Source: Bacteroidia bacterium (GTDB lineage Bacteria > Bacteroidota > Bacteroidia > J057). Taken from it: a stretch of DNA of 64,000 bases. The DNA lies in the NCBI GenBank assembly GCA_030430205.1, contig JAUIGE010000014.1, positions 1-64,000 on the forward strand, given 5' to 3'. Shown here piece after piece: positions 39,681 through 46,768 of this stretch. Position 1 is the first letter of the stretch, and each line of letters starts with the position of its first letter. The position numbers and the translations under genes were made by a program. The notes beneath the pieces were generated by a model, which had not been told where the DNA came from, made no database searches, and worked only from the letters and a program-made list of their open reading frames with translations.

Positions 39681-39974
39681 AAAGGAGGGGGTATTTGATG
39701 GGCTTGTGCGCCTGGGCAGCAGGTAAAAATCGGGCGGGATCAGCAGTTTGGTAACAGCGAAAAACTTCATTTTGGGTTCATTTTCAGCAAATAAAAAAGC
39801 AAGTCATCATTCACAAATCAGCCCATTATCCGTATATATTGCCCAGACCCTCATTAAAAAGCTTTATAGATGATTGTTAAGGAACAGCGACGAAATGTTA
39901 GTGCAACCCCTAATTTTCAGGGTGAAGCAAAAACGTTGATCGAAAAATTTAGATCTCTAAAAGGGGAATTAGCT
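39538..39974. repeat. ~438-bp duplicated block, copy B
   Basis: Second copy of 37205-37642. After the shared ...GAATTAGCT it jumps to sequence matching the later part of the RelE-like gene, so an internal deletion followed or accompanied the duplication. Confidence 0.85.
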
Positions 39975-40007
39975 AAAAAAAGTAAAGGGAAGGGAAGGCA
40001 AAAGTGA
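39870..40007 (+). pseudogene. Internally deleted RelE-like toxin remnant
   Basis: 45-codon frame beginning like the gene at 37538 (first 35 codons nearly the same) and then joining, in frame, to KKSKGKGRQK. About 30 codons are missing between two GCT triplets, removing the toxin core. It is a decayed paralogue made by the block duplication. Confidence 0.8.
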
Positions 40008-40168
40008 AATATTGAAAAAACATAAATTTTAAAACTTAACATAATTTAGTCCGCAAGAGCCAATGGGCTGACCACCCAAGTGACAAGAAAAAAGGGAGAC
40101 CAACGACCCTTTCAAAAACGGGGCGACACGGAAAAGCCATCTGTGTAGGGCATTAAAAATAAATTACA
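40008..40168. other. Spacer after the array, nothing assigned
   Basis: About 160 bp, AT-rich at first, then a purine-rich stretch (GGGAGACCAACGACC...). No attC arm or gene is recognised. It should carry the promoter of the following lipoprotein gene. Confidence 0.35.
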
Positions 40169-41869
40169 ATGAAAAAAATAAGATTTTTATTGTTGGTCAT
40201 ATTGGGTTCGATAACAATTAACTCTTGCGAAACAGACGAGATACCTGAACCTGTTTCAAACAAAGGTATCACCGCCGAAAAAACGGATGTAAAAACTTAT
40301 GAAATCATAAACCTTATTACACACACGAGTTTAGCTGATAAGTATAATGCAACTTTTGGATCGGCTCCAATAGAGCTTCTAAAGACTTCTGACAGCACGC
40401 TTACTTTTTATGTTCCAGATATTGCAGAGGGTGAAACTTCATTAATATTTGACTTAGCAACAATCAAATTTAACGTAACTAAGACAGCAGAAGTCAATGC
40501 AAACCAACTGATCGCGAATTGGACTCAAAAATTTGACGATCAAGTTCGTACCCTAAATCCTTCCAACCCTGACCAAATAGCTGAGATTAATAGCTTGAAC
40601 CAGTATAAGCAAGAGGTTATCTCGCTTTTCAATTCTTTAACAAACGATGAAAGGAGGCAAACTGTATTATTTTACGAGGCTAATAAGGATATATTCAATT
40701 CGTTCGCTAATAGCACATTTACAAATTTGGATGCTGCTACTACAATGAGACTGCAATCCGAATGTCCAAGAACAGATTTTAAATCATTTTATGGATGCAC
40801 AGCAGAGAATTTAGGAGATGCTGCCATTGGTTTGAAAAATGCCTCCAAAGAGTTTCTGATAATGCTTGCTTTGGCAGGTGTATCGGCATACTTAGCTCCT
40901 GCATCGTTCGGATTATCGGCATTTGGGACAACATTAGCTTTGGGAACTGCGGCGTATTTATTCATAACAGAAGTCAGACCTGCAGCATTACATTTTAAAT
41001 ATTCTTTATTTTCTTTTTTAAATGCCAACTGGATATTTAGTAAGGCATTGTTCCAGGCAACAACCGAAGTTTTTCAAGACCAAATAAGCACAAGCCTTAA
41101 TCTAAAACCAAAATTCCGTACCATAACTTCAAATGATAGAAACGTAAATTCAGGTGGCGGGTATTTTATCAGTGCAATGACATCTTTAAGCGTGTATTGG
41201 TACAAGCTGACCGCAATATTTGGCAATTTTCCAGCTTACAAGAATACCGAAGAACCTACTACTTTAGCCACGAATGAGGTTTCAATATCAAATATTTCAA
41301 ATTCCAATGTTCAATATCTTGGAAATACAGGACAGTCAGTGAATTTTAAATCTCTTTCAGGAAATGAGGAAAATTTTAGCTACAACATCAGAGTATCCAA
41401 AGAAGGATTTGTTGAAGAAAAAACGTTGAACGCTATAGTTACAACCAACCTGCCTATAAAACTTATAGCAAATAGTATTTCTAATGCTGGGGTACATATT
41501 ACTGAAAAGAGCTGTTATGGCGGTCCCTTTAATATCTATTATTTGAATTTTAACTATTTTGATAATTATAATTTGATTGATGAGAACCTCAGTAATTTTG
41601 TAGTAAAATTTGATTATGAAACAAATGGGTGTGCTACTACTTATTGGAATACATTTACATTTCCGCCAGGAGGAGTATCTAACCCAAATTTTTGGAATAA
41701 CTACCCAATGACTTATACCAGTACGACTATAAATGTACCTGCTGGATTAAGCCTTGGCGATGATAATTCTGATTGGTGTTTCATTAATGTATATTTTACC
41801 AATACCAACAATGAGAGAATTTCTAATATTATAACTTTTGAAGTTCGTAGAAATGTAAATTACCCATAA
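40169..41869 (+). CDS. Large lipoprotein of unknown function
   Basis: 566 residues with a type II signal (MKKIRFLLLVILGSITINSC, lipobox then ETDEIPEP). Residues about 30-110 look like an Ig/IPT-type beta domain (EIINLITHTSLADKYNATFG). A central hydrophobic stretch of about 40 residues near 220-265 (FLIMLALAGVSAYLAPASFG) could insert in a membrane or form a hydrophobic hairpin. The C-terminal half is beta-rich and Asn/Thr-rich. No family is recognised. The gene is AT-rich like the cassettes but is not framed by recognisable recombination ends. Confidence 0.72.
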   Translation: MKKIRFLLLVILGSITINSCETDEIPEPVSNKGITAEKTDVKTYEIINLITHTSLADKYNATFGSAPIELLKTSDSTLTFYVPDIAEGETSLIFDLATIKFNVTKTAEVNANQLIANWTQKFDDQVRTLNPSNPDQIAEINSLNQYKQEVISLFNSLTNDERRQTVLFYEANKDIFNSFANSTFTNLDAATTMRLQSECPRTDFKSFYGCTAENLGDAAIGLKNASKEFLIMLALAGVSAYLAPASFGLSAFGTTLALGTAAYLFITEVRPAALHFKYSLFSFLNANWIFSKALFQATTEVFQDQISTSLNLKPKFRTITSNDRNVNSGGGYFISAMTSLSVYWYKLTAIFGNFPAYKNTEEPTTLATNEVSISNISNSNVQYLGNTGQSVNFKSLSGNEENFSYNIRVSKEGFVEEKTLNAIVTTNLPIKLIANSISNAGVHITEKSCYGGPFNIYYLNFNYFDNYNLIDENLSNFVVKFDYETNGCATTYWNTFTFPPGGVSNPNFWNNYPMTYTSTTINVPAGLSLGDDNSDWCFINVYFTNTNNERISNIITFEVRRNVNYP

Positions 41870-41879
41870 ACTACTTATA

Positions 41880-42000
41880 ATGCGAATCAAGAGTTGAATA
41901 CATGGAGCGGATTACGCGCAAAACCAGCCGCAAGGCCTGAAATCCGCTCCAGCTATTTGTTTTCAAGCTACTTTAGTAGCTTTTATCCCTTGATTCGCAT
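41880..42000. repeat. Palindromic element with 12-bp terminal repeats
   Basis: ATGCGAATCAAG (41880-41891) and CTTGATTCGCAT (41989-42000) are perfect inverted termini. Inside are a second pair, GGAGCGGAT/ATCCGCTCC (41904-41912 and 41942-41950), and a small hairpin AAGCTAC-TTTA-GTAGCTT. It could be a MITE-like or REP-like element, or a strong bidirectional terminator. Confidence 0.7.
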
Positions 42001-42032
42001 AACCAATAAAAACAGTATAAAACCATTTTAGA

Positions 42033-42524
42033 ATGAAAAGGGCTTTACCCATATTATTATTGTTGAGTTTGATAGCAATAAGTTGCACGGACTCAAAAAA
42101 TACGATAGATCAAAAGGAGGCTACTATGAACCACAAAATCATCACATTCCTGACCTTTCAAAAAGAAGATGCAGAACAGGCAATGAACTTTTATGTAGGG
42201 CTGTTTGACAATTCCAAAATTGTCACCCTAAAACGTTGGGGAAAAGAAGGACCAGGAAAAGAGGGAACAATAATGCAAGCCACATTCCATTTGAATGGGA
42301 AACTGTTCATGTGCAGCGACAGCCCACCCATACATAATTGGGACTTTACGCCAGCAGTTTCAAATTATGTAGAATGCGAGGACGAAAACGAACTTAAAAG
42401 CTTATTCACAAAGCTATCTGAAAATGGAGAGGTTGCCATGCCATTGGGCAACTATGGTTTCAGCCAACAGTTTGGTTGGGTGATTGACCGATTTGGGATT
42501 TCGTGGCAATTGAACTTACAATAA
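42033..42524 (+). CDS. VOC (PhnB-like) protein behind a lipoprotein signal
   Basis: 163 residues. Residues about 32-163 form a PhnB/3-demethylubiquinone-methyltransferase-like VOC domain (KIITFLTFQKEDAEQAMNFY, WGKEGPGKEGTIMQATFHLN, CEDENELKSLFTKLSENGEV, QQFGWVIDRFGISWQL). The frame opens with a plausible type II signal peptide (ALPILLLLSLIAISC). A second possible start, ATG at 42126, is preceded by AGGAGG (42115-42120) and would give the usual cytosolic form. Whether a true export signal is fused or two forms are made cannot be decided by reading. Function of the VOC domain is unknown. Confidence 0.8.
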   Translation: MKRALPILLLLSLIAISCTDSKNTIDQKEATMNHKIITFLTFQKEDAEQAMNFYVGLFDNSKIVTLKRWGKEGPGKEGTIMQATFHLNGKLFMCSDSPPIHNWDFTPAVSNYVECEDENELKSLFTKLSENGEVAMPLGNYGFSQQFGWVIDRFGISWQLNLQ

Positions 42525-42702
42525 GAGCAAAAACGAACAGTCATCAATCAATAATAGTGGCTGGCTCCCTAAGCTTAGCAACGACATTCTATACAAACCG
42601 TTCGACGGAAGCCAGAAAAAGAAAATCATCCACTTCAAGAATTGAGATTAAACTAAGGAACGGTGACGAAATAAACTATCAGTTTCATTTTTCGCCAGGA
42701 GG
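42525..42702. other. Spacer with weak open frame
   Basis: A frame from a GTG at 42503 stays open to 42739 and reads RIEIKLRNGDEINYQFHF, which has protein-like character, but it overlaps the VOC gene and ends inside a palindromic repeat. It may be a remnant of a gene. No firm feature. Confidence 0.25.
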
Positions 42703-42810
42703 TGTCATTTCGACGAGTCTTCGAGGAGAAATCTCCTGAGTTATTGATAATCAAGCTTTTAATACATGGGGTCAGGAGATTTCTCCTCGCAAAGCCTCGT
42801 CGAAATGACA
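42703..42810. repeat. Long inverted repeat, GTCATTTCGACGAG type
   Basis: TGTCATTTCGACGAG...AGGAGAAATCTCCTGA (42703-42739) is mirrored by TCAGGAGATTTCTCCT...CTCGTCGAAATGACA (42772-42810) around a 32-bp loop. Elements with the GTCATTTCGACGAG motif are common intergenic repeats in Bacteroidota genomes. Confidence 0.85.
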
Positions 42811-42882
42811 AACTCCTTGAAACAAACTGATGATTTATTTTATCGCTATTCCTAAGCTCGAATTATGAATTAAATTCAGCAA

Positions 42883-43473
42883 ATGACTGAAAAAGACTCG
42901 AAGGTAACGATACACATGGTTTCAAGCCTTGACGGTTTCATCAGTAAATCGGATGGAGACATCTCATGGATGCAATCCGGTGATAATTATGAAAATGGGA
43001 TCGAATTAACGAAAGAAGAAATAACAGATTTTCTCAAAAAAATAGATTGCTATGTTATGGGTGCCAAGACCTATGAACATGCATTAGAATTGGGATGGCC
43101 TTATGGTGAAATTCCAGTTAAGGTATTGACCAACAGGAAGCTAAAGCCGATTAAAGAAACTGTTGAATTCTATTCAGGGAACCTAAATCATCTTGTCAAT
43201 CAAGAATTAAAACCAAATTACAGAAACATTTGGATGGTGGGAGGGGCAGAGATTACCAAAGAATTTATACGATTAGAACTGGCTGATGAGATTGTCATTT
43301 CAATCATGCCAGTCATTTTAGGAGACGGGATACTATTCTTTGACTATGTAGGGACTGAACATTTATTGCATCTTAAAGATGTGAAAGCTTATAAAGAAGG
43401 GATGGTAGAATTGGTATATGAAATAAAAAAGATGGTTGCTGAGAGATCGCCCCGCCACCTACCCAAACCTTAG
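42883..43473 (+). CDS. Dihydrofolate reductase-fold (RibD C-terminal) protein
   Basis: 196 residues of the same superfamily as the cassette-5 protein: VTIHMVSSLDGFISKSDGDI, FLKKIDCYVMGAKTYEHALE, IPVKVLTNRKLKPI, NIWMVGGAEITKEFIRLELA and ADEIVISIMPVILGDGILFF. It is predicted to be a cytosolic NAD(P)H-dependent reductase of unknown substrate. The two proteins share the fold but differ clearly in sequence, so they are not a recent duplication. It begins 72 bp after a long palindromic repeat and lies 17 bp before the broken DUF4349 gene. Confidence 0.87.
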   Translation: MTEKDSKVTIHMVSSLDGFISKSDGDISWMQSGDNYENGIELTKEEITDFLKKIDCYVMGAKTYEHALELGWPYGEIPVKVLTNRKLKPIKETVEFYSGNLNHLVNQELKPNYRNIWMVGGAEITKEFIRLELADEIVISIMPVILGDGILFFDYVGTEHLLHLKDVKAYKEGMVELVYEIKKMVAERSPRHLPKP

Positions 43474-43490
43474 CCAAACACCACAAAAAA

Positions 43491-44340
43491 ATGAAAACCA
43501 AATTCAAAACTCGTTTCAAAAAGCTAATAGGGATACTCCTATTGGGATTTCTCCTATTGTTTGCCTTTCGACTGATTTATGGATACACAAAAACGGTGGA
43601 TGATACGGCAAGTCAATCCCCATTCCTTGAGAACATCTCATCTGCTAAGAGAAATTATGCTTCCAAAAAATATGAAGTCAAATCTTCGAATACTGCGAAT
43701 GCGACCTTACAGCTTGACCAGAAATATGAAAAAATCATCCTACTAGACATTTTGCCTAGTTAGCCAAGCTGAAGAGAAGATTTAGACATGATAAACATGA
43801 TTCTCAGGATTTACAAGAAAAACTAATGGCATCCTGTTAATCCTGAAAATCCTGTAATCCTGTCAAAAAAGGAGGTATGACAATTTTGTCTAGTAGTATA
43901 TGAAAAAATAGCAAAAATCAGCACCAAGTCTGCAGAATTTGATAAGGAGGAAAAACAGGCAAGGGAAAAGGTTGCCGCATACAAAGCCTTGATTCAATTC
44001 GAGCAAAAAGCGGAAATAATGGCAACCGAAAGCTGAGTTTGTTGATCGGCGTGCCTCCTGAAAATTTTGACAGCTTATATCATGATTTAATCCATATTGG
44101 GGAAGTTCAGGCAAAGCAAATAACCAAAAAGGACAAAACCAATGAGTACCGGGAGCTCCATGCTAAAAAAGCTTCTTTGGAAAAAATCAGAAATTCATTG
44201 ATCGAATTGAAGACAAAAGGCGGAAAGATTGATGAGTATATGCAATTGGAAAATAGAATTATTCTTTTTGACACTTTTCTCCCACCTTATATTGATATTG
44301 TTATCGGCGGAAAAGTTGAATATACCCGAACGAATCATTA
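43491..44340 (+). pseudogene. DUF4349-type membrane protein, disrupted
   Basis: Three pieces of one gene: MKTKF...YEKI with a membrane helix (LIGILLLGFLLLFAFRLIYG), then AKISTKSAEFDKEEKQAREK...LIQFEQK, then RKLSLLIGVPPENFDSLYHD...LHAKKASLEKIRNSLIELKT. Together these match DUF4349 proteins (a TM anchor plus a coiled-coil beta region). Lesions: a 162-bp insertion with a 12-bp repeat at 43736-43897; loss of one A in the run before GCGGAAATAATGG (about 44005), shifting the frame; and a diverged end (IILFDTFLPPYIDIVIGGK) without the second half of the domain. Removing the insertion restores DQKYEKIAKIS exactly. Confidence 0.85.
43736..43897. mobile_element. MITE-like insertion with target duplication
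   Basis: 162 bp flanked by ATATGAAAAAAT direct repeats (43724-43735 and 43898-43909). Near its ends are inverted repeats CTACTAGACA and TGTCTAGTAG, and next to them TTTTG/CAATTTTG. It codes for no protein. The middle contains the 9-nt-period motif TAATCCTGT. Its size and structure suit a miniature inverted-repeat element moved by a transposase encoded elsewhere. Confidence 0.75.
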
Positions 44341-44530
44341 ATAGAAAAGAATAAAGCGGGGGCCTGCTTTATAAATTGGGATCTATTTCGGAAATTTGTT
44401 AATCGCGGGTTAGCGGATGAAGCATTGTTTTTGAGCTTGGAGGATAAGGGCTGATGGAAAATATGGGAGATGCATTCATGCCCATTGCCCCAAAAATAAA
44501 AAAAGCCGTATCTTATATAAAAACCGGAAA
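44341..44530. other. Spacer at right edge of the island
   Basis: It carries AAATTTGTTA (44392-44401) and GCGGGTTAGCGG (44405-44416), shared with the left edge of the island at 32411-32454, followed by partly similar sequence (GTTTTTGAGCTTG). The last 50 bp should hold the promoter of the Doc module. Confidence 0.4.
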
Positions 44531-44719
44531 ATGAGTAGAGAACAAGTCAAAACTGAGATAAACGAAATTCTTCAAAATCTACCAGATGAGAATCTGGAAG
44601 GGGTTTTGGAATATTTAAAGGCTGCCCAAAAACTAAGCACTCAAAAATTATCTTTAGTCCATAATTTCCAACAAATTTTAGAAGACGATAAAACACTTCT
44701 CAGCAAACTAGCTCAATGA
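44531..44719 (+). CDS. Antitoxin partner of Doc toxin
   Basis: 62-residue helical protein (MSREQVKTEINEILQNLPDE, then LEGVLEYLKAAQKLSTQKLS) overlapping the Doc toxin start by 4 bp (ATGA). The position and size are typical of an antitoxin. The sequence is not Phd-like; it resembles short DUF2281-type proteins (VLEYLK core), but that is a weak call. The acidic C-terminus (QILEDDKTLLSKLAQ) may contact the toxin. Confidence 0.7.
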   Translation: MSREQVKTEINEILQNLPDENLEGVLEYLKAAQKLSTQKLSLVHNFQQILEDDKTLLSKLAQ

Positions 44720-45093
44720 TATCCATTGAAGACGTACTTGCTTTTCATGAAAAACTAATATCTAAATTTGGCGGTGCTTCAGGGATCAGAAGTTTTGAGC
44801 TATTGGAATCAGCCCTAATACGCCCTTACCAAACGTTTGATGGCAAAAGCCTATACCCCACATCCATTGATAAAGCTGCCGCAATCATAGAAAGCGTAGT
44901 TAAAAATCATCCTTTTATTGATGGCAATAAAAGAACAGGCTATGTGCTGATGCGGCTTTTGCTTATGCAAGAAGGACTTGATATAAAAGCAAAAATGGAA
45001 GAAAAATATGCCTTTGTTATCCAGATCGCATCAGGAGAAATAGACCTGGACGCAATAAAAATTTGGATAGGGCAAAATATTGGCGACAAGTAA
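44716..45093 (+). CDS. doc: Death-on-curing (Doc) family Fic-fold toxin
   Basis: 125-residue Fic-fold toxin. The active-site loop HPFIDGNKRTGYVLM near residues 66-80 matches the Doc HxFx(D/N)(A/G)NKR motif, with the catalytic His, and FHEKLISKFGGASGIRSFEL is the usual N-terminus. Family members phosphorylate EF-Tu and stop translation. It is the second member of a coupled pair with the 62-residue protein. It lies just outside the right repeat of the accessory island. An imperfect hairpin GCCTATC/GATAGGC (45098-45142) follows and may terminate transcription. Confidence 0.92.
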   Translation: MISIEDVLAFHEKLISKFGGASGIRSFELLESALIRPYQTFDGKSLYPTSIDKAAAIIESVVKNHPFIDGNKRTGYVLMRLLLMQEGLDIKAKMEEKYAFVIQIASGEIDLDAIKIWIGQNIGDK

Positions 45094-45231
45094 CAAGGCC
45101 TATCCGCACCGCCTGCAATTCGCTGTGGCCGATCAGATAGGCTAAGGCTATGCTCAATTAAGAAAAAACAGGGATACAATTTTGATGATTCAACTGTCCT
45201 GGCAAATAATTGAGTACAAAAAATAAATTAA

Positions 45232-45618
45232 ATGGAATTTACCCTAAAAACGAAAATCGCTGCGCCAGCCAAACAAATCTACAGCGCATGGCTTAGCAAT
45301 GAAGGGCATACGGATATGACTGGCGGAACTGCCATCATTTCCGACAAAATCGGAGACAGCTTTACAGCCTGGGATGGCTATATTGAAGGGAAAAACATCG
45401 AATTGGAACCCTATAAAAGAATCCTGCAATCATGGAGAACTTCACAATTTGAAGCGCATGAAGAAGATTCCCAAATAGAAATTCTGCTTAATGAAGCTGA
45501 TGGACTAACGGAATTAACCTTAATTCACACAGATGTCCCTGAAAGCGGGGAACATTACATCAAAGGCTGGGAAAATCACTATTTCCAACCGATGAAGGAG
45601 TATTTTTCGAAAAAATAA
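45232..45618 (+). CDS. SRPBCC / AHSA1-like domain protein
   Basis: 128-residue START-like protein of the activator-of-Hsp90-ATPase type (AHA1 superfamily): FTLKTKIAAPAKQIYSAWLS, GDSFTAWDGYIEGKNIELEP, RILQSWRTSQFEAHEEDSQI and YIKGWENHYFQPMKEYF. These small proteins bind hydrophobic ligands in a deep cavity; the ligand is unknown. It stands alone after the Doc module. The 120 bp after it carry a minus-strand membrane-protein-like fragment too short to call. Confidence 0.87.
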   Translation: MEFTLKTKIAAPAKQIYSAWLSNEGHTDMTGGTAIISDKIGDSFTAWDGYIEGKNIELEPYKRILQSWRTSQFEAHEEDSQIEILLNEADGLTELTLIHTDVPESGEHYIKGWENHYFQPMKEYFSKK

Positions 45619-45737
45619 TTTACTCCCCAACCATCAGGATGCATTGGCAGTTTCCTTTTCCAGGAGAAAATAGGCAAACCCCATAGCTTGCAGGGATTCG
45701 AAGATCACCGCAAACATTAATACCAAAAGAATAAATC

Positions 45738-46715
45738 ATGACAAATAAAATTCAAACACAGCACCTGGCAGACGTGATCAGAAATCACGGAAGAGATATG
45801 AGCGGCAAAGTCGTAGCCATCACGGGCACTACCAGTGGTACAGGCTATGTCTGCGCCCGTGAGCTCGCCAAAAAGGGAGCCAGGGTGATTTTGCTGAACC
45901 GCAAAAGTGAAAGATCTCAAAACAGCCTCCAGCAGTTGCAGGCTTCCGTTCCCAACGGAAAATTTGAAGCGATAGATTGTGACTTGCAAAGCTTCGCAAG
46001 TGTCAAAAAGGCCATGGAGGCCGTTAAATCAAAGCATGAGCTAATGGATGTGCTGGTCAATAACGCGGGCGTCATGGCCCTCAGGGACGCCGCAACGGCA
46101 GATGGCTATGATGTTCAGATGCAGACCAATGTCCTTTCTCATTTCCTGATTACAAAAGAATTATTTCCCCTTTTACGAAAAAGCAAGGAGGCCCGCATCG
46201 TGAATCATTCGTCCATGGCGCGACTGGGCGGCCCTCTGATATCGGATTACTTTGAGCCAAAAGGTGGCAATCTGGGCGGTGATGGCACAGAAGAAGAAAA
46301 CCTGCGTTTTCGGGGACCGCGATGGGAACGCTACCACCAAACCAAATTGGCCAATGCAGTATTTACCTACGGCCTCCAACAGAAATTGGAAGAAGCCAAC
46401 ATTACACATGTAATTCCCCTCCTGGCGCATCCCGGGCTTGCAGCGACCAACCTCCAGCTTACGACTGCTTCCGATGGAGGCATGGAGAAAAATGCAGACC
46501 TCATGCAGCGGGCACAATCCCCTGAAGACGGAGCCGCAGGCATCATCCGATGCACCATGGACCCAACTGCCCAAGCAGGCCATTTCTATGGCCCGACAGC
46601 GGGATGGAGCGGATATCCAGATCTGTTGACGCCGGAAGATTTCCTTTCGGATGACGCCAATATCAATATCTTTTGGGATGGCTGTGAAAAGGCTGTAGGG
46701 GCTTTTTTGATGTAG
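45738..46715 (+). CDS. SDR-family oxidoreductase, retinol-dehydrogenase-like
   Basis: 325 residues, longer than classical SDRs and like the retinol dehydrogenase/WWOX branch. Cofactor motif ITGTTSGTGYVCARELAKKG near residues 29-48, VLVNNAGVMAL, NHSSMARLGG (catalytic Ser) and YHQTKLANAVF with Tyr-x3-Lys. The C-terminal half shows TAQAGHFYGPTAGWSGYPDL. Predicted cytosolic NAD(P)-dependent reductase; substrate unknown. It precedes an APC permease by 53 bp on the same strand, so co-transcription is possible. Confidence 0.9.
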   Translation: MTNKIQTQHLADVIRNHGRDMSGKVVAITGTTSGTGYVCARELAKKGARVILLNRKSERSQNSLQQLQASVPNGKFEAIDCDLQSFASVKKAMEAVKSKHELMDVLVNNAGVMALRDAATADGYDVQMQTNVLSHFLITKELFPLLRKSKEARIVNHSSMARLGGPLISDYFEPKGGNLGGDGTEEENLRFRGPRWERYHQTKLANAVFTYGLQQKLEEANITHVIPLLAHPGLAATNLQLTTASDGGMEKNADLMQRAQSPEDGAAGIIRCTMDPTAQAGHFYGPTAGWSGYPDLLTPEDFLSDDANINIFWDGCEKAVGAFLM

Positions 46716-46768
46716 GATGTGCAATCATCGGTTAATTTCAATTATCTCTCACACAAAAAAATTTTATT

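Noticed and set aside
42503-42739. 78-codon frame overlapping the VOC gene
   Set aside because: It starts at GTG inside another gene and ends in a palindromic repeat; no family match is visible.
32303-45093. Integron integrase or transposase gene
   Set aside because: No frame in the region shows tyrosine-recombinase or DDE motifs; the array is called orphan for that reason.
45635-45737. Minus-strand membrane-like fragment reading MFAVIFESLQAMGFAYFLLE
   Set aside because: It looks like the end of a small membrane protein, but only about 27 codons remain and no homologue is recognised, so chance cannot be excluded.
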